64,000 bases of DNA from 'Fragaria x ananassa' phyllody phytoplasma (lineage in GTDB: Bacteria > Bacillota_I > Bacilli_A > Acholeplasmatales > Acholeplasmataceae): positions 1 through 64,000 of the forward strand of contig NZ_JAGVRH010000003.1 in the NCBI RefSeq assembly GCF_018274325.1. The letters are read 5' to 3'. A model generated the notes under the pieces. That model made no database searches. It saw nothing but the letters and a program-made list of their open reading frames with translations, and was not told the DNA's origin. Each line of letters starts with the position of its first letter. Within the stretch, counting starts at the first letter, position 1. Of the stretch, positions 9,703 through 18,114 are shown piece by piece. A program made the translations under genes and the position numbers.

Positions 9703-9896
9703 AACTAAAAATTACTTTAATTAAAAGTTTAATTACTTGTCGTGATAATCAAATCAAAACAGCTTATGCTTTAGGTTTGAAAAAAATCAATAGTCAAGTA
9801 ATAAAAGATGATACTCCAGCCATCAATGGAATGCTTAAAACCATTAGTCATCTTATTTCGGTTCAAAAAATTTTGGATACTAAGGAGGAAGAATAA
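9699..9896 (+). CDS. rpmD: 50S ribosomal protein L30
   Basis: L30 (65 residues) has the bacterial-length ferredoxin-like fold. The first half is [15 protein letters not shown], and the ALGLKKINS motif is conserved. It lies between rpsE and rplO with overlaps on both sides and ends in AAGGAGG, which serves rplO. Confidence 0.93.
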   Translation: MKLKITLIKSLITCRDNQIKTAYALGLKKINSQVIKDDTPAINGMLKTISHLISVQKILDTKEEE

Positions 9897-10333
9897 TGTT
9901 GCATACCATTAAACCTGTTAAAGCAGCACGTAAAACAACTAAACGTTTAGGACGTGGTCCTGGTAGTGGCACTGGTAAAACTTCTGGTAAAGGACATAAA
10001 GGTCAATTGGCTCGTTCCGGTAAAACTCTTCGACCTGGTTTTGAAGGCGGTCAAATCCCCTTTTTTCAAAGAATTCCAAAAAGAGGCTTTTATAATTCTT
10101 TTCAAAAAAAATATGCTCTTTTGAATTTAAAAATTTTGCAAAATTTTGAAGAAGATACTTTGGTTACTCCTCAATTATTGATAAGTCAAAAAATCATTAA
10201 AGATCCATTATGTGGTATTAAAGTTCTTGCGCAAGGAATTTTAACTAAAAGATTAGTTGTTCAAGCTTCCAAATTTTCTAGTAAAGCTAAAGCAGCTATT
10301 TTAGCAGTTGGTGGAAAAATAGAGGTTATTTAA
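9896..10333 (+). CDS. rplO: 50S ribosomal protein L15
   Basis: L15 (145 residues) is a late assembly protein of the large subunit. The glycine-rich N-terminus RLGRGPGSGTGKTSGKGHKGQ and FEGGQIPFFQRIPKRGF are diagnostic. The ATG overlaps the rpmD stop by one base, and secY follows after one base. Confidence 0.96.
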   Translation: MLHTIKPVKAARKTTKRLGRGPGSGTGKTSGKGHKGQLARSGKTLRPGFEGGQIPFFQRIPKRGFYNSFQKKYALLNLKILQNFEEDTLVTPQLLISQKIIKDPLCGIKVLAQGILTKRLVVQASKFSSKAKAAILAVGGKIEVI

Positions 10334-10334
10334 A

Positions 10335-11570
10335 ATGAAAGGGAAATTAAAATTAATTTTAGGTAATCCTAAACTTATTTTTCAAATCTTATTTACTTTA
10401 TTTATTCTTTTTCTTTTTAAAGTAGGTTGTGATATCGATTTACCTTTGATTCCTAAACAAATTGAACTTCTAAGCCTTCCTGGGATGCCATTTAGTAAAA
10501 CTAAACTTTGGAAACTTTTTGGATTAGGAATTTATCCTTATATTACTGCTTCGATTGTAGTGCAGTTTTTACAAAAACTTTTACCTCTTTGTCGTGAATG
10601 GAAAGAACAAGGACAAATGGGTAAACGTAAGCTTAATCTGTTAACTCGTGTTTTAGCTATGTTGTTTGTTTTCGGACAAACTTTTAGTTATTTAAATGAG
10701 TATAATCATAGTTGGTTTGTTTTGCAAAGTGTTTCTATTCTTCATTGTTTTTTAATTGCTTTAATGGCAGCTGCTGGGTGTGCTCTTTTAATTTGGTTTG
10801 CAGATTTAATTAATTCTAAAGGAATTGGCAACGGAACTTCCATTTTAATTATGGCATCTATGAGTGGTAATTTGATTGACTCTTTGAAAGAAATATATCA
10901 AAAGTATTTAGTTGATTACAACAATGAAAAGCTTCTTATATTTGTTGGTGTTTTATCTATTTTATTTGTATTTTTAATTTTAACTGTTGTTGTACAAACA
11001 ACTTTTTTAAAAATACCAGTTCATTATGCCCGTAATCAAACTCACACACGAGGAAAAAGTTATATTCCTTTCAAAATTAATACTGCTGGAGTAATGCCTT
11101 TAATTTTGGCATCAGCTTTATTACAACCTTTTCAATTTTTAGCACAAGTGATTAGAAATGAATCGTTTAAATATTTGGTCAAATACTTTACTACTCCTAA
11201 CATTATTAATTTTGCTTTTGCCCTTCAGATTGTGTTAATTGTTGTATTTTCCTTTTTTTCTACTTTTATGAATGTTAATCCTGAAGATATTTCAGAACAT
11301 TTATCAAAACAAGATGCTTATCTTGCGGGTTTAAGACCTGGAGAACAAACAACTAATTATCTTTCTTCTCTTTTATTTAAAATCACTGTTCTAGGAACTA
11401 TTTTTTTTGTTTCCCTTGTTACTATGCCTTATCTTATGGATAAATTTTTAGGATTAAAACAAATGAAATTAGGAGGAACTAGTTTACTAATTATCGTTAG
11501 TGTTGCAATCGAAACTATTCAACGTATTATGGCTACTGCCAATAAAAAAGAATATGCAAAATTATTGTAA
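10335..11570 (+). CDS. secY: Preprotein translocase channel subunit SecY
   Basis: SecY (411 residues) is the pore of the Sec channel. About ten hydrophobic segments are visible, with the plug/TM2 region near GLGIYPYITASIVVQ, the conserved GIGNGTSI loop, and HVAR-like PVHYARNQ before the TM6-TM7 loop. It is the usual last gene of the spc part, followed by adk and map. With SecE (44949) and YidC (32115) it gives the export route needed for membrane proteins and, in phytoplasmas, for secreted effectors. Confidence 0.97.
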   Translation: MKGKLKLILGNPKLIFQILFTLFILFLFKVGCDIDLPLIPKQIELLSLPGMPFSKTKLWKLFGLGIYPYITASIVVQFLQKLLPLCREWKEQGQMGKRKLNLLTRVLAMLFVFGQTFSYLNEYNHSWFVLQSVSILHCFLIALMAAAGCALLIWFADLINSKGIGNGTSILIMASMSGNLIDSLKEIYQKYLVDYNNEKLLIFVGVLSILFVFLILTVVVQTTFLKIPVHYARNQTHTRGKSYIPFKINTAGVMPLILASALLQPFQFLAQVIRNESFKYLVKYFTTPNIINFAFALQIVLIVVFSFFSTFMNVNPEDISEHLSKQDAYLAGLRPGEQTTNYLSSLLFKITVLGTIFFVSLVTMPYLMDKFLGLKQMKLGGTSLLIIVSVAIETIQRIMATANKKEYAKLL

Positions 11571-11589
11571 TAAGGTAGGCAAAATAATT

Positions 11590-12240
11590 ATGATATTAAT
11601 ATTATTGGGACCTCCTGGAATTGGAAAAGGGACCCAAGCTGCTGTTTTATCAGATGTTTTAAATCTTCATCATGTTGCTACAGGTGATATTTTTCGTAAG
11701 AATTTTAAAGAAAAAACTCAATTAGGAGAATTAAGTAAAACCTTTATTTCACAAGGGCTTTTAGTTCCTGATGATATCACTAATCAAATGATTGCCGATT
11801 ATTTATCAACTACAGTTTCATCTAAAGATTTTTTATTAGATGGCTTTCCAAGAAATGTGTTTCAAGCACGATTTTTAGACCGTTTTTTTCAAGAATCACG
11901 TTTACTTTTAACTAAAGTTATTTATTTTAATGCTGGCACTCAAGATTTGATGAATAGAATTGTTGGTCGTAGAATATGTCCTTTGTGTGGTAAAGTTTAT
12001 CACTTAAATAATATCCCTCCTCAAGTTCCAGGAATTTGTGATAAAGACCAAAAAGAATTAATTCAAAGAACAGATGATAAACCAAAAACTTTTTTAAAAC
12101 GTTTAAAAGTTTTTAATCAAGAAACTCTACCTTTAGTCGAATATTATCGACAAAAAAATCAATTTTTTGAAGTTGATGGAATGCAAAATATTGATCGAGT
12201 AACTCAAATGATTTTAAAAGTTTTGGAAATTAAAAAATAA
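11590..12240 (+). CDS. adk: Adenylate kinase
   Basis: Adk interconverts ATP+AMP and 2 ADP in the cytoplasm. The P-loop GPPGIGKGT lies at residues 7-15, the AMP-site ATGDIFR and DGFPRN follow, and the LID (about 125-160) carries a CPLC...CDKD zinc motif, a Cys3-Asp type known in Gram-positive enzymes. The start at 11590 (216 residues) is chosen because AAGGTAGG lies just before it; a longer reading frame from 11500 would be inside secY. The stop overlaps map by one base. Confidence 0.96.
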   Translation: MILILLGPPGIGKGTQAAVLSDVLNLHHVATGDIFRKNFKEKTQLGELSKTFISQGLLVPDDITNQMIADYLSTTVSSKDFLLDGFPRNVFQARFLDRFFQESRLLLTKVIYFNAGTQDLMNRIVGRRICPLCGKVYHLNNIPPQVPGICDKDQKELIQRTDDKPKTFLKRLKVFNQETLPLVEYYRQKNQFFEVDGMQNIDRVTQMILKVLEIKK

Positions 12241-12983
12241 TGATTACTATTAAAAAACCTCATGAAATTATGTTAATGCGTCAAGCAGGCAATATTTTAC
12301 AACAAACTCACAAAATGCTTGCTTCTTTAATTGTTCCAGGTATAACTACTCATAAAATTAATTTATTAGTGCAAGAATTTTATCAAAAAAATGGTGTTAC
12401 TTCTGCTTTTAAAGATTATCATGGTTTTCCTCAGTATATTTGTACTTCAGTGAATGAAGTGGTAGTCCATGGCATTCCCTCTCCCAATATTTTTTTAAAG
12501 TCAGAAGATATCGTAACAGTAGACTTAGGAATTAGTTATCAAGGTTATTATGTTGATTGTGCTTATACTTATGCTGTTGGTTCCATCGTTTCTCAAGTGC
12601 AACAACTTATCACTTTGACTCAAGCAGCTTTATTACAAAGTCTTGTGCAAATTAAACCGAATAATCATTTTTCTGATATTTCTCATGCTATTCAAACATT
12701 TGCTAAGCAACATCATTTAGGGATTGTTAAAGATTTTACAGGACATGGCATCGGTAAATCTTTGCACGAAGAACCTTATATTCCTAATTTTGGTGAACCA
12801 CATCAAGGACCTATTCTTCAAGAAGGGATGACTTTTTGTGTGGAACCAATGTTAACATTAGGGAGTCCAGAAGTCCAAGTTTTAGCTGATAATTGGACTG
12901 TTGTCACTATTGATAAAAGTTTAAGTGCTCATTTTGAACATACAGTGTTGGTTACTGCTATAGGATATGAAATTTTAGCTTAA
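12240..12983 (+). CDS. map: Methionine aminopeptidase, type I
   Basis: Map (247 residues) removes the initiator Met from new proteins. Metal ligands fit the family: Asp in VTVDLGI and VDCAYTY, His in GHGIGKSLHEEP, Glu in CVEPMLTLG and FEHTVLV. No N-terminal zinc finger is present, as expected for the short type Ia form. It lies between adk and infA, the classical Firmicute order. Confidence 0.96.
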   Translation: MITIKKPHEIMLMRQAGNILQQTHKMLASLIVPGITTHKINLLVQEFYQKNGVTSAFKDYHGFPQYICTSVNEVVVHGIPSPNIFLKSEDIVTVDLGISYQGYYVDCAYTYAVGSIVSQVQQLITLTQAALLQSLVQIKPNNHFSDISHAIQTFAKQHHLGIVKDFTGHGIGKSLHEEPYIPNFGEPHQGPILQEGMTFCVEPMLTLGSPEVQVLADNWTVVTIDKSLSAHFEHTVLVTAIGYEILA

Positions 12984-13022
12984 TGTTCAAAAATAAATTA
13001 ACAAATTAAAGGAATTCTTTAA

Positions 13023-13241
13023 ATGTCAAAAACCAATATTATTGAAATGGAAGCTATTATTGTTAAAGTTTTGCCTAATGCTAAATTTATAGTAGAACTT
13101 CCCAATAAAAAAACGATCACCGCTTATGTTTCTGGTAAAATACGTATCAATCATATACGTATTTTACCTGGTGCTAAAGTAAAAATTGAATTATCACCAT
13201 ATGATCCAACTATCGCTCGTATAACGTATCGTTTTAAGTAA
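13023..13241 (+). CDS. infA: Translation initiation factor IF-1
   Basis: IF-1 (72 residues) is an OB-fold protein that binds the ribosomal A site during initiation. [40 protein letters not shown] and [11 protein letters not shown] match the family throughout. AAAGGAA precedes the start, and rpmJ follows after 11 bases. Confidence 0.97.
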   Translation: MSKTNIIEMEAIIVKVLPNAKFIVELPNKKTITAYVSGKIRINHIRILPGAKVKIELSPYDPTIARITYRFK

Positions 13242-13252
13242 GGAGAAAAAAT

Positions 13253-13369
13253 ATGAAAGTTAGAGCATCAGTTAAAAAACGTAGTGAAGACGATATTATT
13301 GTTCGTCGTAAAGGACGTGTTTATGTTATTAATAAAAAAAATCGTCGACACAATCAAAGACAAGGATAA
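13253..13369 (+). CDS. rpmJ: 50S ribosomal protein L36, zinc-free
   Basis: L36 is the smallest large-subunit protein, 38 residues here. [11 protein letters not shown] and the C-terminal [21 protein letters not shown]-like end are clear L36 features, and the position between infA and rpsM is universal. The usual zinc ligands (Cys-x2-Cys...Cys...His) are gone: the segment that normally reads like CEKC is SEDD, and the later Cys is Asn. The protein contains no Cys. The start follows AAGGAGA. Confidence 0.93.
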   Translation: MKVRASVKKRSEDDIIVRRKGRVYVINKKNRRHNQRQG

Positions 13370-13386
13370 ATTAAAAGGAGACCTTT

Positions 13387-13752
13387 ATGGCGCGAATTGC
13401 AGGAATAGATATTCCTAATGACAAAAGAGTAGTAATTGCTTTGACTTATATTTATGGTTTAGGTAACAAATTATCTCAAAAAATTGTAACCGAATTAAAT
13501 ATTGATCAAAATATTAGAGTTAAAAATTTAACAGAACAGCAATTATCAGCTTTACGTAGTGAAATTACTAAATATAATGTTGAAGGAGATCTTCGACGCG
13601 AAGCTACTTTAAATATTAAGCGTTTGATGGAAATTGGCGCTTATCGTGGATTGCGTCATCGTAGAGGATTGCCTGTAAGAGGTCAAAAAACAAGAAATAA
13701 CGCTCATACTGTTAAAGGAAAACCAAAAGCAATTGCTGGTAAGAAAAAATAA
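13387..13752 (+). CDS. rpsM: 30S ribosomal protein S13
   Basis: S13 (121 residues) contacts the P-site tRNA and L5 across the subunit interface. [24 protein letters not shown] at the start and the C-terminal [16 protein letters not shown] motif identify it. It starts the alpha-operon part after rpmJ with AAAGGAGA. Confidence 0.97.
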   Translation: MARIAGIDIPNDKRVVIALTYIYGLGNKLSQKIVTELNIDQNIRVKNLTEQQLSALRSEITKYNVEGDLRREATLNIKRLMEIGAYRGLRHRRGLPVRGQKTRNNAHTVKGKPKAIAGKKK

Positions 13753-13767
13753 TAAAGGAGAAAAGCA

Positions 13768-14154
13768 ATGGCAAAAAAAAGAAATACCAAACGGAAAGTT
13801 AAAAAAAATGTTCCTTTGGGAATTGCGCATATCAACACAGATTATAATAACACTATTATAACGATTACAGATCTTCATGGTAATGCTATTACTTGGAGTA
13901 GCGCTGGAGCTTTAGGGTTTAAAGGTAGTCGTAAATCAACACCTTTTGCTGCTCAATTAGCCGCAGAAGCAGTAGCTAAAGCAGCTATGGAACACGGAAT
14001 GGTTAAGGTGGAAGCATTTGTGACAGGACCTGGACCTGGGAGAGAAGCATCTATTCGTTCTTTGCAAGCATCAGGATTAGAAATCACTGCTATTAAAGAT
14101 GTTACTGCAGTTCCTCATAATGGTTGTCGACCTCCAAAACTTCCTAGAGGATAA
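13768..14154 (+). CDS. rpsK: 30S ribosomal protein S11
   Basis: S11 (128 residues) lies in the platform of the small subunit. [18 protein letters not shown], the [14 protein letters not shown] stretch and the C-terminal [13 protein letters not shown] are diagnostic. It is followed by rpoA after 32 bases. Confidence 0.97.
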   Translation: MAKKRNTKRKVKKNVPLGIAHINTDYNNTIITITDLHGNAITWSSAGALGFKGSRKSTPFAAQLAAEAVAKAAMEHGMVKVEAFVTGPGPGREASIRSLQASGLEITAIKDVTAVPHNGCRPPKLPRG

Positions 14155-14186
14155 GAAAATTTTGTTTGAAATTTTGAGGAGAGATT

Positions 14187-15179
14187 ATGAAAAATCTTAA
14201 ATTTACGAAACCTTTTTATATTGAAGAAATTGATGAAAGTCTTCTTTTTGGTAAATTTATCATTCAACCTTTAGCAATAGGTTATGGTATTACTATTGGA
14301 AATGCTTTAAGAAGAATTTTATTATCTTCTTTACCTGGAACCGCTATTGTTAATGTTAAGATTGAGGGAGTGGAACAAGAATTTACTACTATTCCTGGCG
14401 TTTATGAAGATGTCATGAGTATTATTTTAAATTTGAAAAAAATTGTTTTCAAAGTTGATGATGAATCTAATGATTTTGAAGAAAAATTAGAAATTTCTCT
14501 TTTAGGACCACAACGTGTTACAGCAGCAGCCTTTCAATTGCCTACAGGTGTTTATGTAGTTAACCCTGATCATCATATTGCCACTATTTCTTCTGATATT
14601 AATTTTTATATGACAGTTACTATTAAAAAAGGAATTGGTTATGTTAGTGCTAAAGAAAATAAAGTTCATAGTGAAAATCAAATAGGTGTTATTGCTATTG
14701 ATTCTTTATTCACTCCAGTTGTTAATGTTGCTTATCAAGTAGAAAAAAAATTAGGTAATAAAGATGAATTAATTATGGAAATAACTACTAATGGAGCTCT
14801 TTTAGCTAAAGAAGCGTTAGCAACAGCAGCTAAAATTTTAGTAGACCATTTTAACCTAATAGTTGAATTAAGTCAAAAAACATCTAAAGTAGAATTTATT
14901 ACTGAAAATAAACCTGAAGCACATAATTATGTGCTTGATTTGGAAATCGAACAATTAGATTTATCAGTTAGACTTTTTAATAGTTTGAAAAGAGCAGGTA
15001 TTAATACGGTTGCTTCTTTAGTAAAATTAAGCGAAAAAGAAGTCATCAAACTGAAAAGTTTAGGTCGTAAATCATTTCAAGAATTAAAAGATAAGTTTTT
15101 AGAATATGGCTTAGAATTTAATGATTATTTAAAAGAAGCTTTTCATCACGGTTTTGATGAAGACAAAGATATAAATTAG
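14187..15179 (+). CDS. rpoA: RNA polymerase alpha subunit
   Basis: Alpha (330 residues) dimerises to nucleate RNA polymerase assembly. The N-terminal domain shows GYGITIGNALRRILLSSLPG (about residues 32-51), the conserved assembly motif. The C-terminal domain (about 250-310) carries LDLSVRLFNSLKRAGINT and SLGRKSFQEL, including Arg and Asn in SVRLFN and GRKS at the places used for UP-element DNA contact in other bacteria. The N-terminal extension of RpoC in this genome resembles this domain. Confidence 0.97.
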   Translation: MKNLKFTKPFYIEEIDESLLFGKFIIQPLAIGYGITIGNALRRILLSSLPGTAIVNVKIEGVEQEFTTIPGVYEDVMSIILNLKKIVFKVDDESNDFEEKLEISLLGPQRVTAAAFQLPTGVYVVNPDHHIATISSDINFYMTVTIKKGIGYVSAKENKVHSENQIGVIAIDSLFTPVVNVAYQVEKKLGNKDELIMEITTNGALLAKEALATAAKILVDHFNLIVELSQKTSKVEFITENKPEAHNYVLDLEIEQLDLSVRLFNSLKRAGINTVASLVKLSEKEVIKLKSLGRKSFQELKDKFLEYGLEFNDYLKEAFHHGFDEDKDIN

Positions 15180-15200
15180 AAAGGACGAATGTAGATTATT

Positions 15201-15557
15201 ATGTCTTTTAGCAAATTAGGGCGCAATAAATCTCAAAGAAGATCTTTATTAAGAACTTTAATGACTGATTTAATCATCCAAGAACAAATTATTACAACTG
15301 AATCCAAAGCAAAAGAATTAAAAAAATTAGCTGATAAAATGGTTACCTTAGCCAAAAAAGGAACCCTTCACACAAGACGTCAAGCTGTAAGACATTTTTT
15401 TGATGAAAAAATTAACGAAGAAACTACTGTTTTACAAAAATTATTTCAAAAAATTGTTTCTCAATATGTCAATTGTCAAGGTGGATACACGAGAGTTATT
15501 AAAACAGTTTCTCGTCGTGGCGATGGAGCACCTATGGCAATTATTGCTTTTGTTTGA
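15201..15557 (+). CDS. rplQ: 50S ribosomal protein L17
   Basis: L17 (118 residues) is a large-subunit protein near the tunnel exit. KLGRNKSQRRSLLRTLMTDLI and the TTESKAKELKKLADKMVTLAKKG segment are diagnostic, and GGYTRVIKTVSRRGDGAPMAI ends the fold. It closes the ribosomal cluster and is followed by a terminator. The energy-coupling factor genes that usually follow rplQ in Firmicutes are absent. Confidence 0.96.
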   Translation: MSFSKLGRNKSQRRSLLRTLMTDLIIQEQIITTESKAKELKKLADKMVTLAKKGTLHTRRQAVRHFFDEKINEETTVLQKLFQKIVSQYVNCQGGYTRVIKTVSRRGDGAPMAIIAFV

Positions 15558-15604
15558 TTTTTTATTTCTTAACAACCTTATCTTATCTATTTTTTAATAA
15601 TTGA

Positions 15605-15632
15605 CTTTCTTAAATACTAAGAAAGCTTTTTT
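15605..15632 (+). terminator. Rho-independent terminator after rplQ
   Basis: CTTTCTTA (15605-15612) pairs perfectly with TAAGAAAG (15618-15625) around a 5-base loop and is followed by CTTTTTT. It marks the end of the ribosomal protein cluster. Confidence 0.75.
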
Positions 15633-15698
15633 ATAGGTTTATTAACGAAATAAATGTTATTTAAAATCTTAAAATTTCTTAATAAGAAGGAGGCATTT

Positions 15699-16430
15699 TT
15701 GCAATATTTTTGCTATAAGTTAATTTTAAGTTATGATGGTACTTGTTATTGTGGCTATCAAAAACAACCTCAAGTTGCCACCATTCAACAAACATTAGAA
15801 AATGCTTTAAAATTAATGACTCATCAAAATATTGATACTTTTGCAGCTAGCAGAACTGATAAAGGGGTTCATGCTCGGGGGCAAATTGTTCATTTTAAAA
15901 CTCCTTTTTTTATTGAACCCAAATGTTTTAAAAACACACTTAATCATCTTTTGCCGCAAGATATTCAAGTAAAAAAAATGCAAACTATATCTTCTACCTT
16001 TCATTCTCGTTATTTGGCAAAATCTAAAGTTTATCAATATTTTTTTTCTAAACAACCACTTAATGCTTTTAATTGTCGTTTTCAAGTTTTTATCCCAGAT
16101 CTTGATTTTGATAAAATTAAATTAGCCCTTTATTTAATTCAAGGACAACATGATTTTACTTCTTTTACTAATGAAAAACAATCTAAAAATTTTTATAAAA
16201 CGATTTTTTATACTTTTATGAAAGAAACTGCACAACAATATATTTTGTTTTTTCATGGTGATAGTTTTTTAAAGTATATGGTTCGTTTTTTATTAGGAAG
16301 TTTTATTGAAATTGGTAAAAATAGGATGTCTTTAGACCTTTTTCAAGTTATGTTATTGCGACAAACACATATTAAAGCAACTTTGTTAGCACCTGCTAAA
16401 GGTTTGTTTTTAAAAAAAATTTTTTATTAA
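15699..16430 (+). CDS. truA: tRNA pseudouridine(38-40) synthase TruA
   Basis: TruA converts uridines 38-40 of the tRNA anticodon stem to pseudouridine. YKLILSYDGTCYCGYQKQP and the catalytic Asp in AASRTDKGVHARGQ are conserved. I start it at TTG 15699 (243 residues) because AAGGAGG lies 5-11 bases upstream; an ATG 45 bases earlier has no such site and would add an unusual N-terminus. It is separated from rplQ by a terminator and begins a run of housekeeping genes. Confidence 0.93.
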   Translation: MQYFCYKLILSYDGTCYCGYQKQPQVATIQQTLENALKLMTHQNIDTFAASRTDKGVHARGQIVHFKTPFFIEPKCFKNTLNHLLPQDIQVKKMQTISSTFHSRYLAKSKVYQYFFSKQPLNAFNCRFQVFIPDLDFDKIKLALYLIQGQHDFTSFTNEKQSKNFYKTIFYTFMKETAQQYILFFHGDSFLKYMVRFLLGSFIEIGKNRMSLDLFQVMLLRQTHIKATLLAPAKGLFLKKIFY

Positions 16431-16458
16431 AATAAAAAAAGGAGAGTGGATAATTGTT

Positions 16459-17091
16459 ATGTTTATTTCTTTTGAAGGTGGCGAGGCTTCAGGAAAAACT
16501 ACTTTAGCACGCATGTTGACTCAAAAATTAACCCAACAAGAATATCAGGTTGTTTTAACTAAAGAACCTGGAGGTTATTCTCCCTTTAGTTTTATCAGGG
16601 AAATACTTTTAAACCCTAAAATGCCAAAAGTTTCTTATGAAACAGAAGCTTTGTTGTATGCTGCTGACCGTATAGAACATTTATCTCATGTTATAATTCC
16701 TGCTTTTGAAAAAAAAAACATTGTTATTTGTGATCGTTATTTAGATTCTTCTTTTGTTTATCAAGGATATGCCAGAAAATTAAGTTATCGATATATTGCT
16801 CAAATTAATCGTTTTGCTTTAAAATATTTACCTCATCTTACCTTTTATCTTGATTTAGAACCTGTAATAGTTAAGAAAAGATTAGCTTGTTTTCGTGAAT
16901 TAAATCTTCAAAATCGTCTTGATTTAGAAAGTTTGTTGTTTCATCAAAAAATTCGTCAAGGGTATTTAAAAAGGGCTTTAGAAGAACCTAAACGCATTAT
17001 TACTGTTGATGCTTCCGATTCTTTAGAAAAAGTTTTTGCTGTTATTTATCAAAAAGTTAAACATTTATTATGCAATTACAAGTTTTGTTAA
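16459..17091 (+). CDS. tmk: Thymidylate kinase
   Basis: Tmk (210 residues) phosphorylates dTMP to dTDP. The P-loop EGGEASGKTT is near residue 6-15, and the DRYLDSSFVYQGYAR motif with the conserved DRY sits near 92. It fits a parasite that salvages nucleosides. The 3' end overlaps holB by 22 bases. Confidence 0.95.
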   Translation: MFISFEGGEASGKTTLARMLTQKLTQQEYQVVLTKEPGGYSPFSFIREILLNPKMPKVSYETEALLYAADRIEHLSHVIIPAFEKKNIVICDRYLDSSFVYQGYARKLSYRYIAQINRFALKYLPHLTFYLDLEPVIVKKRLACFRELNLQNRLDLESLLFHQKIRQGYLKRALEEPKRIITVDASDSLEKVFAVIYQKVKHLLCNYKFC

Positions 17092-18026
17092 ATCAATTTT
17101 TAAAAATTATTAAAAATAACAAACTTTCACATCTTTATTTAATTACTGGTTCCTCTTTAGAACAAAGAAAGAATTTTGTTTTAGAATTATCTTATCAAAT
17201 TTTCCAGTCTCGCGCAGATCACCAATCTCATGTTTTTAATAAACAAACCTTACTAAAATTATCCTATCCTAATTTTTATTACTTAAACAAAGATAATCAT
17301 TCTTTGAAAAAGGAACAAATTGTACAATTTCAAAAAATATTTAATCAAACTTCTTTATTTGGGAAACAAAGAATTTATGTTATTGAAGCAATTGATAAAA
17401 TTTCTTCTTCAGCAGCTCATAGTTTATTGCATTTTTTAGAAAATACTCCTCCTAATATTACTGGTTTTTTATTGACTGATAATTTAGAAAAAGTTCTATC
17501 TACTATTGTTTCACGTTGTCAAATCATAAGTATTAATCATTTTGGTCAATCACATATAAAATTATCTGTTGTGAATCACCAAGAGGATCTTTTTGATGTA
17601 TTACTACTTGCTTTATTAAATCAAAATTATTCAAAACCAAATGTATTAAGTACAAGCGATTATTATTGTGATTTTAAATATTTTTTGTTATTTTTTTTAA
17701 AAAAATGGCAACAACCTACTTCTTTAGTATTATCTTGTGCCTCCTTCTCTTTTCCTTCTTCTTTAAATCAAGATTTTAATTGTTTTTTGAATGATTTTTG
17801 GTTAGTTTTATTAAGATGGTTTTTGGATTTATTGTATAAAAAAATCCAACTATCAGTGTATTTCATCAAACAACCTGTTAAAAAAATCTTTCAAAACTTA
17901 ACTTTACAAGATAATATTAAGATATTAACAATTATTCAAAAATATTATCAAAAAAATGTTTTAGTTAATCCTCAAAATCTTTTTTTTGCTTTTTTAATGG
18001 AAATAGATGAAAAAAGAAATATTTAG
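17070..18026 (+). CDS. holB: DNA polymerase III delta' subunit
   Basis: Delta' (318 residues) is a clamp-loader subunit. The AAA+ domain shows SSSAAHSLLHFLENTPPN and the SRC sensor motif in STIVSRCQII; the P-loop is degenerate (TGSSLEQRKN), as in many delta' proteins. The four-Cys zinc module found in well-studied homologues is not visible. The C-terminal collar domain is poorly conserved. The tmk-holB order is common in Firmicutes and Mollicutes. Confidence 0.85.
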   Translation: MQLQVLLNQFLKIIKNNKLSHLYLITGSSLEQRKNFVLELSYQIFQSRADHQSHVFNKQTLLKLSYPNFYYLNKDNHSLKKEQIVQFQKIFNQTSLFGKQRIYVIEAIDKISSSAAHSLLHFLENTPPNITGFLLTDNLEKVLSTIVSRCQIISINHFGQSHIKLSVVNHQEDLFDVLLLALLNQNYSKPNVLSTSDYYCDFKYFLLFFLKKWQQPTSLVLSCASFSFPSSLNQDFNCFLNDFWLVLLRWFLDLLYKKIQLSVYFIKQPVKKIFQNLTLQDNIKILTIIQKYYQKNVLVNPQNLFFAFLMEIDEKRNI

Positions 18027-18114
18027 ACTAACTTTTTCATATAAATAATTAAAAATTCAACATCACCGCTTCCGTATTTAACTTTTCAAACTTAATTTTA
18101 AATAAGGTAAAAAC

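Noticed and set aside
13609-13878. Minus-strand 89-codon frame across rpsM and rpsK
   Set aside because: It is antisense to two highly conserved ribosomal proteins and has Cys/Ser-rich composition typical of a shadow.
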